Assembly: GCA_020853835.1 (NCBI GenBank) | Contig: JADYYC010000431.1 | Span: 1-10,151 of the forward strand | DNA: 10,151 nucleotides | Direction of reading: 5' to 3' | From: Anaerolineales bacterium | Lineage (GTDB): Bacteria > Chloroflexota > Anaerolineae > Anaerolineales > UBA4823 | Shown here: positions 1-5,245 of the stretch, piece after piece | Layout of the letters: the number at the start of each line of letters is the position of its first letter | How positions within the stretch are numbered: position 1 is the first letter of the stretch | The notes under the pieces: generated by a model | What the model was told of the DNA's origin: nothing | Seen by the model: only the letters and a program-made list of their open reading frames with translations | The model's database searches: none | Position numbers and translations under genes: made by a program

Positions 1-1
1 G

Positions 2-235
2 AACAACGCCCCCGGTTATTTCGCCGCCTCGGGCCGGCCCGCCATCTCGATCCCCGACGGGGATCTGCAGGCCGCCTGCGCCGCGGCGCAGAAATACCAC
101 GCCAGCTACCTGCTGCTCGAGATCGACCAGATCCGCGGCGGCGCGGAGCTCTTCGACGCGCCCGGCGACCGGCTGTGTTTGCAATACCTGGGCGCCCCGG
201 AGGGGATCCGCGTGTACCGGACGGTGGCACCATGA
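2..235 (+). CDS. C-terminal end of a probable membrane glycosyltransferase-like protein (5' truncated)
   Basis: An open frame enters from the left edge and stops at TGA 233-235, giving the last 77 residues of a protein that begins outside the window. The visible part is soluble, with no membrane segment. It contains a YHASYLLLEID stretch and ends in GIRVYRTVAP. This resembles the extracytoplasmic C-terminal tail of polytopic GT-C/PMT-like glycosyltransferases, where a short alpha/beta domain follows the last membrane helix; the next gene ends in a domain of the same style (VNYLVTFPGWYP). The stop overlaps the next start (ATGA), so the two genes are probably translationally coupled and functionally related. 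The family call is inference from the tail and the neighbour. A dense high-GC coding pattern supports its being a real gene. Confidence 0.6.
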   Translation, partial: NNAPGYFAASGRPAISIPDGDLQAACAAAQKYHASYLLLEIDQIRGGAELFDAPGDRLCLQYLGAPEGIRVYRTVAP

Positions 236-1722
236 ACCCGGTCAAAACCCGTTCCACGGGCGGCGCGCTCCAGCGCTATGGGGCCTGGCTCGTACCGTTG
301 GCCGCCGCGCTTTCTCTGAGCGGTTACGTCCTCGCCAGCCGCCTGTATTTCAAGACCGGCTTCCCGCTCGATGACGCCTGGATCCACCAGACCTATGCGC
401 GCAATCTGGCCCTGCGCGGCGAGTGGGCCTTCCTGCCCGGCCAGCCCTCCGCCGGCTCGACCTCGCCGCTCTGGTCGGCGCTGCTTGCGCCGGGCTACTG
501 GCTCGGCGCGCCGCCTTTGCTCTGGCCCTTTTTTATCGGCTGGCTGTCTCTGAGCGCCCTCGGCTGGCTCGGGATGCGCATCCAGCAGCGCCTTACGCCC
601 GGGGCAGGGGCCGCCGCGCTGGCGACCGGGATATTCCTGTGCCTCGAGTGGCATCTGGTCTGGGCGGCGGCCTCGGGCATGGAGACGCTGCTCTTTGGCG
701 TGGTCGTGCTGCTCTTCTTTGACCGCCTGCTGGCGGACGAGCCAAACTGGCTGCTGCTGGGGATCATCGCCGGCGTGAGCGTTTGGATCCGCCCGGACGG
801 CCTCACGCTGGCTGGCCCGGCCGCGTTCTGCGCCTTTTTGGGAAGGCCGGGCTGGAAGGGGCGCCTGCGCGCCGCGCTCGCGTTCGGCGCGGGGGCGCTG
901 GTGTGCGCCCTCCCCTACCTGCTCTTCAACCGGTCGTTGTCCGGCGCGTGGTGGCCGAACACGTTCTTTGCCAAGCAGGCCGAATATGCCGTCCTGGCGC
1001 AGGCGCCGCTCGCGGCGCGTTACGCGCGGCAGTTCGGGCTGGTCATGATCGGCGCCGGGGCGCTGTTGCTGCCCGGCTTCCTGTTGACCGTGGCGCGCGC
1101 CGCGCGCCGGCGCGGCTGGCCTGCGCTGGCGATGGCGATCTGGTTCCTGGGCTTTCTGCTGGTTTATGCGCTCCGCCTGCCGGTCACCTACCAGCATGGG
1201 AGGTACGTCATCGCCGCCATGCCGGTTTACTTCGTGCTGGGCCTGGCGGGGATGACCGGCTGGGCGCGCCTGAAACACCCCGAGATGTGGCGCAGGGTGG
1301 TCAGCGCGGCCTGGGCCCTTTCGCTCGCCGCCCTGCTGGCGGCCTTCTGGCTCATCGGCGCCCGGGCGTATGCGCGCGATGTGGCGGTGATCGAAAGCGA
1401 GATGGTCGTGACGGCGCAGTGGGTCGCCGGCAACACGCCCCCCGGGGCCCTGATCGCCGCCCATGACATCGGCGCGCTGGGGTACTTCGGAGACCGCCGG
1501 CTGGTCGACCTGGCCGGCCTGGTGTCTCCCGAAGTGATCCCGTTCATGCGCGACGAAGACCGGCTGTCGATCTACCTGGACGATGCCGGGGTGAACTACC
1601 TGGTGACCTTTCCGGGCTGGTATCCCGACCTGGTGCGCGGCAGGACGCCCGTTTTTCAGACCCACGGCGTCTACAGCCCCAGGCTGGGCGGCGAGAACAT
1701 GCAGGTTTACCCCTGGCCATGA
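232..1722 (+). CDS. Polytopic membrane glycosyltransferase, GT-C / PMT-like (putative)
   Basis: This 496-residue membrane protein probably transfers a sugar from a polyprenyl-phosphate donor on the outer face of the membrane. A first helix (about residues 18-36) is followed by an extracytoplasmic loop holding FPLDDAWIHQTYARNLA, with the acidic pair D47-D48, and then GSTSPLW (75-81). An acidic motif in the first loop is a hallmark of GT-C enzymes. About nine more hydrophobic segments follow up to residue 376, with an RPDGL motif at 187-191. The soluble C-terminal domain (about 380-496) contains HDIGALGYFGDR (411-422) and LVDLAGLVSPE, a signature I associate with Chloroflexota and actinobacterial proteins of this type. 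The start is ATG 232, overlapping the upstream stop; a GTG at 175 in the same frame would overlap the previous gene by about 60 bases and is less likely. Acceptor and sugar cannot be read from the sequence. A role in lipoprotein, teichoic-like or pilin glycosylation is possible but unproven. Confidence 0.7.
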   Translation: MNPVKTRSTGGALQRYGAWLVPLAAALSLSGYVLASRLYFKTGFPLDDAWIHQTYARNLALRGEWAFLPGQPSAGSTSPLWSALLAPGYWLGAPPLLWPFFIGWLSLSALGWLGMRIQQRLTPGAGAAALATGIFLCLEWHLVWAAASGMETLLFGVVVLLFFDRLLADEPNWLLLGIIAGVSVWIRPDGLTLAGPAAFCAFLGRPGWKGRLRAALAFGAGALVCALPYLLFNRSLSGAWWPNTFFAKQAEYAVLAQAPLAARYARQFGLVMIGAGALLLPGFLLTVARAARRRGWPALAMAIWFLGFLLVYALRLPVTYQHGRYVIAAMPVYFVLGLAGMTGWARLKHPEMWRRVVSAAWALSLAALLAAFWLIGARAYARDVAVIESEMVVTAQWVAGNTPPGALIAAHDIGALGYFGDRRLVDLAGLVSPEVIPFMRDEDRLSIYLDDAGVNYLVTFPGWYPDLVRGRTPVFQTHGVYSPRLGGENMQVYPWP

Positions 1723-1748
1723 GTTGAAAGCCGGGCCGTCATTTGGGT

Positions 1749-1777
1749 TTGATAGGTAAAATGACCTGTGCTATACT
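1749..1777 (+). promoter_or_regulatory. Sigma70-type promoter of the response regulator / kinase operon
   Basis: TTGATA (1749-1754) and TATACT (1772-1777) are separated by exactly 17 bp. A TG dinucleotide at 1769-1770, one base before the -10 box, makes it an extended -10 promoter. Transcription should start near 1784, leaving a leader of about 28 bases before the ATG at 1812. It lies in the first non-coding gap after the glycosyltransferase genes, where base composition drops from very GC-rich to balanced, so it probably begins a new transcription unit. Confidence 0.7.
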
Positions 1778-1811
1778 ATTATCGACTGATCGCAAGAGCG
1801 AGGCGGTAGAC

Positions 1812-2492
1812 ATGGATAAAATCAGGGTAATCATTGTAGATGATCATCCGATTTTCAGGCAGGGGGTCGCGGATGCTTTTTCGCTCGAGCCGGACATTGA
1901 CGTCATCACCCAGGCGGACAGCGGAGAAGCCGGGCTGGAGCTGATCCGCGCCCACCAGCCGGACGTGGCCATCCTGGACATCAACCTGCCCGGCATGAAC
2001 GGCCAGCAGGTCACGCGCCAGATCACGGCGGAAAAGCTGCCCACGCGGGTGATCCTTTTAACCGCCTACGCCGACGCGGGTCAAAAAATCCAGGGGCTGC
2101 TGCAGGGGGCGAACGCGTTCTGCACCAAAGACATCCAGCCCGAACTGCTGGCGCAGGTCGTGCGGGTGGTGGTCAATGGCAACTACTGGATCGACCGCAA
2201 GGAATACGATCCGGGCGAGATCCGCAGGCTGCTGGACCGGCAGACGGGGGGCGAGATGTTCGAGCCGTCGGATATCAGCAAGGTGTCCGAGCCGCTTTCC
2301 GCCCGCGAGATGGAGATTTTGACCTATATCACCAAGGGGATGAGCAACAAGGAAATTGCCGCCCGGCTGGACATCAGCCACCAAACGGTGAAAAACCATG
2401 TCACGTCGATTTTGCATAAATTGGGGGTCAACGACAGGACGCAAGCCACCCTGGCGGCGTTTAAATACGGGTGGGTTCGATTTGATGAATAA
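1812..2492 (+). CDS. NarL/DegU-family response regulator (receiver + LuxR helix-turn-helix)
   Basis: This 226-residue cytoplasmic transcription factor is regulated by phosphorylation. The receiver (1-120) has the acidic pair D10-D11, phospho-acceptor D56 (VAILDINLPGMNG), switch T84 and conserved K106, so it looks fully functional. A linker of about 40 residues leads to a C-terminal LuxR/GerE DNA-binding domain (about 160-222) with the expected LSAREMEILTYITKGMSNKEIA and TVKNHVTSILHKLGV pattern. I chose ATG 1812 because the protein then starts directly with the receiver (MDKIRVIIVDDHP) and an AGGCGG ribosome binding site sits five bases upstream; an in-frame TTG at 1743 would place the promoter inside the gene. 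The cognate kinase follows after 26 bp. By position, likely targets are the pilin and pilus-machine promoters downstream, which is inference. Confidence 0.92.
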   Translation: MDKIRVIIVDDHPIFRQGVADAFSLEPDIDVITQADSGEAGLELIRAHQPDVAILDINLPGMNGQQVTRQITAEKLPTRVILLTAYADAGQKIQGLLQGANAFCTKDIQPELLAQVVRVVVNGNYWIDRKEYDPGEIRRLLDRQTGGEMFEPSDISKVSEPLSAREMEILTYITKGMSNKEIAARLDISHQTVKNHVTSILHKLGVNDRTQATLAAFKYGWVRFDE

Positions 2493-2518
2493 TTCGTCAT
2501 CCGGGAGATGATCATATA

Positions 2519-3589
2519 ATGAAACGCGGAATGGCTTCGAAAGAAGAAGAGGACGAGATCTGGGACGCTTTAAAAGAACAAATACGGTCGGATCTCGAAC
2601 AAAAAAAGCGAGACTTGAAAGAAATCTCCATGATGCTCGAGCAGAGCCAGATCGAGATGAACAAGCTCACCCAGCGGAACGCCTCGATTACGGCGCACCT
2701 GCAGCAAATGCAGTCCCAGTTCGACGCCATGCCGCGCGGGGATATCCGCATGGCGTACGACTCCGCCCTGGACGCCCAACAGCGGCTGTTCGTGATGCGC
2801 GGGCAGGTGGAAAAGCTGCAAAGCGACCAGAACCACCTGTCCGAACACGTCCAGTTGGTGGGGCGGATTTACGAAGCGATGGAGGGCGGGCTGATCGGCG
2901 ACCCGGCGAAGCGCGGCGAGGGGGCGGCGGCTCAGGTTGTGGAGATGCTCATCCAGGCCCAGGAAGGCGAGCGCTTGCGGCTCTCACGCCAGATGCACGA
3001 TGGGCCGGCCCAGGCGCTTTCCAACTTTATCCTGCAAACCGAGATCGCCATGCGCTTGTTCGACCTCGACGCGGTCAAAGCCAGGGCCGAGCTGGAAAAC
3101 TTGAAGATCGCAGCCACCACGACCTTCCAAAAAGTCCGCGACTACATCTTCGAGCTGCGCCCCATGATGCTGGACGACCTGGGCCTGCTGCCCACCCTCA
3201 AGCGCTACGTGGACATCGTGCGGGACGAGACCAGGCTCGAAGTGCGGCTGCTGCTCACCGGGCGGGAGCGCCGGTTGGAAGCCTACCAGGAGGTCATGAT
3301 TTTCCGGGCCATCCAGGAGCTCCTCTACAACACCACCCGCTACGCCCAGGCGACCTCGGCCAAGGTCCAGGTGGATGTGGGCGAGGCCTTCATCAAGGTC
3401 ACCGTCGATGATGACGGGCGGGGATACGATACCGCCATGATCGAGCAGGGCGGGGGGATGGGGTTGAAAGTCATCCGCGACCGGGTAGAGATGATGGGGG
3501 GAAAAATTGAAATCGACAGCGTTATCGGACAGGGAAGCCGCACCATCTTTGAACTGCCGGTCCTGGAACGGACCGGGATCACACAGTGA
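2519..3589 (+). CDS. DegS-type soluble sensor histidine kinase
   Basis: This 356-residue kinase has no membrane segment. Residues 7 to about 120 are charged and heptad-like (KEEEDEIWDALKEQIRSDLE onwards), predicting a long coiled coil as in Bacillus DegS. The HisKA_3 dimerisation domain carries the H-box RLSRQMHDGPAQALSN with phospho-accepting H160, followed by FELRPMMLDDLGLLPTLKRY (211-230), a strong DegS-like signature. The HATPase_c domain shows the N-box IQELLYNTTRYA (E267, N271), the G1 box DDDGRGYD (298-304) and the G2 box GGGMGLKVIRDRV (311-323). It should phosphorylate the response regulator encoded 26 bp upstream. With no transmembrane or PAS domain, the signal must be cytoplasmic or come from a partner protein. 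ATG 2519 has GGGAG about 11 bases upstream; a second in-frame ATG at 2531 is a possible alternative. The stop is TGA 3587-3589. Confidence 0.92.
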   Translation: MKRGMASKEEEDEIWDALKEQIRSDLEQKKRDLKEISMMLEQSQIEMNKLTQRNASITAHLQQMQSQFDAMPRGDIRMAYDSALDAQQRLFVMRGQVEKLQSDQNHLSEHVQLVGRIYEAMEGGLIGDPAKRGEGAAAQVVEMLIQAQEGERLRLSRQMHDGPAQALSNFILQTEIAMRLFDLDAVKARAELENLKIAATTTFQKVRDYIFELRPMMLDDLGLLPTLKRYVDIVRDETRLEVRLLLTGRERRLEAYQEVMIFRAIQELLYNTTRYAQATSAKVQVDVGEAFIKVTVDDDGRGYDTAMIEQGGGMGLKVIRDRVEMMGGKIEIDSVIGQGSRTIFELPVLERTGITQ

Positions 3590-3606
3590 AAACCGGGGCG
3601 ATTATT

Positions 3607-3629
3607 GCCATAGCTGCCTGGCCTTTTTT
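3607..3629 (+). terminator. Weak terminator-like hairpin after the kinase gene
   Basis: A GCCA/TGGC stem (3607-3610 with 3619-3622) and an eight-base loop are followed within two bases by six T residues (3624-3629), 18 bases after the kinase stop. The four-pair stem is short, so termination would be partial at best. Its position fits the end of the two-gene regulator operon. Confidence 0.3.
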
Positions 3630-3635
3630 GGATTC

Positions 3636-3651
3636 TGGCATAGATATTGCA
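3636..3651 (+). promoter_or_regulatory. Sigma54-like -24/-12 element upstream of the pilin gene (candidate)
   Basis: TGGCATAGATATTGCA contains TGGCA and TTGCA with the invariant GG (3637-3638) and GC (3649-3650) exactly 10 bases apart, as in sigma54 promoters (TGGCAC-N5-TTGCW). It faces the flp gene, 135 bp upstream of the start codon. No sigma54 activator (NtrC-like AAA+ protein) is encoded in the window, the neighbouring regulator is of the NarL type, and I cannot tell whether this organism has RpoN. It may be a chance match in an AT-rich region. Confidence 0.35.
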
Positions 3652-3701
3652 ATTATTTTTTATCATACGCAATAGTTTGCAGAATTGCAAGGCCTAAGAT
3701 A

Positions 3702-3730
3702 TTGCATTTAATATGAAAACTGCATATAAT
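3702..3730 (+). promoter_or_regulatory. Strong sigma70-type promoter of the flp pilin gene
   Basis: TTGCAT (3702-3707) and a perfect TATAAT (3725-3730) are spaced by 17 bp inside a markedly AT-rich tract. Transcription would start near 3737, giving a leader of about 50 bases that contains the strong Shine-Dalgarno sequence. The -35 box overlaps the second copy of a GATATTGCA repeat whose first copy is at 3643-3651. Confidence 0.75.
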
Positions 3731-3770
3731 TTATACAAGCTCGCAGAACAAAGCGGGACATCTCAAGGGA

Positions 3771-3777
3771 AAGGAGG
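3771..3777 (+). promoter_or_regulatory. Near-perfect Shine-Dalgarno sequence of flp
   Basis: AAGGAGG lies eight bases before the ATG at 3786, which is optimal complementarity and spacing. It is a stronger match than those of the other genes here and suits a highly expressed structural subunit. It also fixes the start of a gene that is easily missed because it is so short. Confidence 0.85.
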
Positions 3778-3785
3778 AAGGTACC

Positions 3786-3932
3786 ATGTTATTCGCTCCG
3801 AAGGAAAAAGGACAGGGCCTGGTCGAATATGCGTTGATTCTTGTTTTGGTCGCGATTGTTGTAATTGTTATTCTTGCTCTACTCGGCCCCGCGATCGGCA
3901 ACGTATTCAGCACCATCATGAATGCCATCTAA
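3786..3932 (+). CDS. flp: Flp/Fap-type major prepilin (48 aa)
   Basis: This tiny prepilin is the structural subunit of the Tad pilus. The sequence is a nine-residue charged leader ending in KEKG, then QGLVEYALILVLVAIV and a long hydrophobic helix, ending in STIMNAI. Cleavage after G9 by a prepilin peptidase would give a 39-residue mature pilin with Glu at +5 and Tyr at +6, the diagnostic Glu-Tyr pair of Flp pilins; E+5 is needed for assembly in the family. It is flanked by its own promoter and ribosome binding site upstream and a strong terminator downstream, so it forms a monocistronic unit beside the assembly genes. The prepilin peptidase (TadV/CpaA) is not in this window. At 48 codons it falls below common gene-finding cut-offs, and the longer overlapping frames around it are shadows. 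Confidence 0.93.
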   Translation: MLFAPKEKGQGLVEYALILVLVAIVVIVILALLGPAIGNVFSTIMNAI

Positions 3933-3945
3933 GCGTCACGATCAC

Positions 3946-3964
3946 CCCGGTTCACCGGACCGGG
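3946..3964 (+). other. GC-rich hairpin just after the flp stop codon
   Basis: CCCGGT (3946-3951) pairs with ACCGGG (3959-3964) around a seven-base loop. An outer CACG/CGTG pair (3937-3940 with 3967-3970) can extend it across an internal loop. There is no T-run, so it is not a terminator. It may protect the 3' end of the abundant pilin mRNA, which is inference. Confidence 0.45.
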
Positions 3965-3992
3965 ACCGTGGAAATTCGCAAACTACAATTGG

Positions 3993-4026
3993 AAAATAGG
4001 CCTTGCTTTTTAGCAAGGCCTATTTT
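3993..4026 (+). terminator. Strong intrinsic terminator after flp
   Basis: AAAATAGGCCTTGCT (3993-4007) and AGCAAGGCCTATTTT (4012-4026) form a perfect 15-bp stem around a TTTT loop. The GC-rich core is followed by a T-rich right arm as in Rho-independent terminators; the mirrored A-run means it could work in both directions. It separates flp from the pilus-machine operon, which has its own promoter 43 bases further on. Confidence 0.85.
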
Positions 4027-4045
4027 CGTCAAAATCTGGTAAGAT

Positions 4046-4087
4046 TTCATGAGCATTCTCAAATTAACTTGACAAAACCCTCATGAA
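4046..4087 (+). promoter_or_regulatory. Inverted repeat flanking the cpaB -35 box (candidate operator)
   Basis: TTCATGAG (4046-4053) and CTCATGAA (4080-4087) are exact reverse complements, 26 bp apart. They bracket TTGACA, and the right arm lies in the promoter spacer just before the -10 box. Each arm contains the palindrome TCATGA; the left arm is also part of TGAG-N4-CTCA (4050-4061). The centres are about 34 bp apart, close to three helical turns, so two dimers could bind the same DNA face. The binding protein is unknown; the locus response regulator is a candidate. Confidence 0.45.
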
Positions 4088-4096
4088 GTGTATGAT
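4069..4096 (+). promoter_or_regulatory. Sigma70-type promoter of the cpaB-cpaE-cpaF-tadBC operon
   Basis: A perfect TTGACA (4069-4074) and TATGAT (4091-4096) are spaced by 16 bp, with TG immediately before the -10 box. Transcription should start near 4103, leaving a leader of about 33 bases. That leader includes the 10-bp palindrome TTCAATTGAA (4111-4120) directly before the Shine-Dalgarno GGAGG (4126-4130). Confidence 0.75.
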
Positions 4097-4135
4097 TAGT
4101 TTAAATTCCTTTCAATTGAATACCTGGAGGAGAGC

Positions 4136-5221
4136 ATGAGGCGTGGGCGATTACTAATCCTTTTGGCACTTGTGATGTTACTCGGTCTGGTTGCTTTGTT
4201 CGTGGTCTATCGCTTCTTACTTGCGAAACCACCTGAAGTGGCTCAACCGACCCAACCCCCTCCGGTCGAAATTTTGATGGTCTCTCAAAATATCACCAAA
4301 GGGACCGAATTGACCAGTGAGATGCTGGCTTCGATACCGTGGCAAATCAGTGCGCTTGCTCCAGGTATGTATCGGGCCGGACAAATCAACGAAGTCACCG
4401 GACGCGTGATCAAGTATGATGCGACTGCTGGCACGCCGTTGCTATCGTCGATGCTTCTGTCTGAAGGGGAGACGATCTCGCAAGCCGGCTCGCCCTGGGC
4501 GCTCAGCATCCCGAAAGGCATGGTCGCGGTTTCGATCCCGATCAACCGCCTTTCGAGCGTCTCTTATGCGCCTCGCCCGGGGGATCACGTCAACGTCATT
4601 GCATCGCTGCTCTTTGTAGACGTGGATACCGATTTGCAATCCATCCTGCCAAACCAGACCGGGACGGTGATCTCTGCCGGGCCGCCAGACCCGGTGACGG
4701 GCACGCGCAACCCGCTCACAGTCGAGATCGCTGGCGGCGTGTACGGCAGGACGATCATCGACCCCGTGCTGGGCCAGGCAGTCTTCCTGGTGCCAAGCGA
4801 GCCGCAGCGCCCGCGCATGGTCAGTCACATGCTCTTGCAGGACGTCGTGGTGCTCAACGTGGGCGATTTCCCGCTCTCTGACGCCGCAGCCGCGGCTGCA
4901 GCAGAACCGACGCCGGCTCCCGCCGAGGGTGAAGCGCCGCCGGCGCCGCCGGTACCGGATGTGATCACGCTCATCGTCCGCCCTCAGGACGCCGTGACCC
5001 TGAACTTCCTGCTGCTCACGCAGAGCAAATCCGCGACCCAGCTTTCGCTGGTGCTGCGCGGGGCGGATGACAGCTCCAGGGAAAATACCCTGCCGGTGAC
5101 GCTGGGCTTTCTGTTGGAACAGTACCAGATACCCGTTCCGGCCAAACTGCCTTACAGCCTGAATCCAAAAGTCGATACGCTGACGCCGCTGCCGATGCCG
5201 GTATCCCAGCCAACCCAGTAA
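4136..5221 (+). CDS. cpaB: Flp pilus assembly protein CpaB/RcpC
   Basis: This 361-residue protein has an N-terminal signal anchor (positive MRRGR, then a hydrophobic helix about 6-29) and an extracytoplasmic body. Residues about 43-108 form an SAF-like domain (VEILMVSQNITKGTELTSEMLA ... TAGTPLLSSML), followed by the RcpC/CpaB domain (about 122-325) with WALSIPKGMVAVSIPINRLSSVSYAPRPGDHVNVIAS. In diderm Tad systems CpaB works with the secretin CpaC in the outer membrane and periplasm; no secretin is seen here, so it may act in the wall zone. A low-complexity Ala/Pro-rich stretch (249-275) interrupts the RcpC domain. GGAGG sits five bases upstream of the ATG. The first 300 bases are less GC-rich than the rest of the gene, continuing the AT-rich intergenic block. 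cpaE follows after 24 bp. Confidence 0.9.
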   Translation: MRRGRLLILLALVMLLGLVALFVVYRFLLAKPPEVAQPTQPPPVEILMVSQNITKGTELTSEMLASIPWQISALAPGMYRAGQINEVTGRVIKYDATAGTPLLSSMLLSEGETISQAGSPWALSIPKGMVAVSIPINRLSSVSYAPRPGDHVNVIASLLFVDVDTDLQSILPNQTGTVISAGPPDPVTGTRNPLTVEIAGGVYGRTIIDPVLGQAVFLVPSEPQRPRMVSHMLLQDVVVLNVGDFPLSDAAAAAAAEPTPAPAEGEAPPAPPVPDVITLIVRPQDAVTLNFLLLTQSKSATQLSLVLRGADDSSRENTLPVTLGFLLEQYQIPVPAKLPYSLNPKVDTLTPLPMPVSQPTQ

Positions 5222-5245
5222 ATGGCGATCTGATGGGGAGCGTTT

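Noticed and set aside
175..231. GTG start extending the glycosyltransferase by 19 residues
   Set aside because: It would overlap the preceding gene by about 60 bases. ATG 232 overlaps its stop as ATGA, the common coupled arrangement.
106..1665. 519-codon open frame on the minus strand opposite the glycosyltransferase
   Set aside because: Its product is rich in Arg, Gln, Gly and Pro without domains, as expected for the complement of a GC-rich gene. The + strand frame has membrane helices and recognisable motifs.
1743..1811. TTG start extending the response regulator by 23 residues
   Set aside because: The extension covers the extended -10 promoter and adds non-receiver sequence; ATG 1812 starts directly with the conserved receiver fold.
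3713..4042. 109-codon + strand open frame overlapping flp
   Set aside because: It is out of frame with the prepilin, runs through the terminator hairpin and lacks a ribosome binding site; the 48-codon flp frame has all expected signals.
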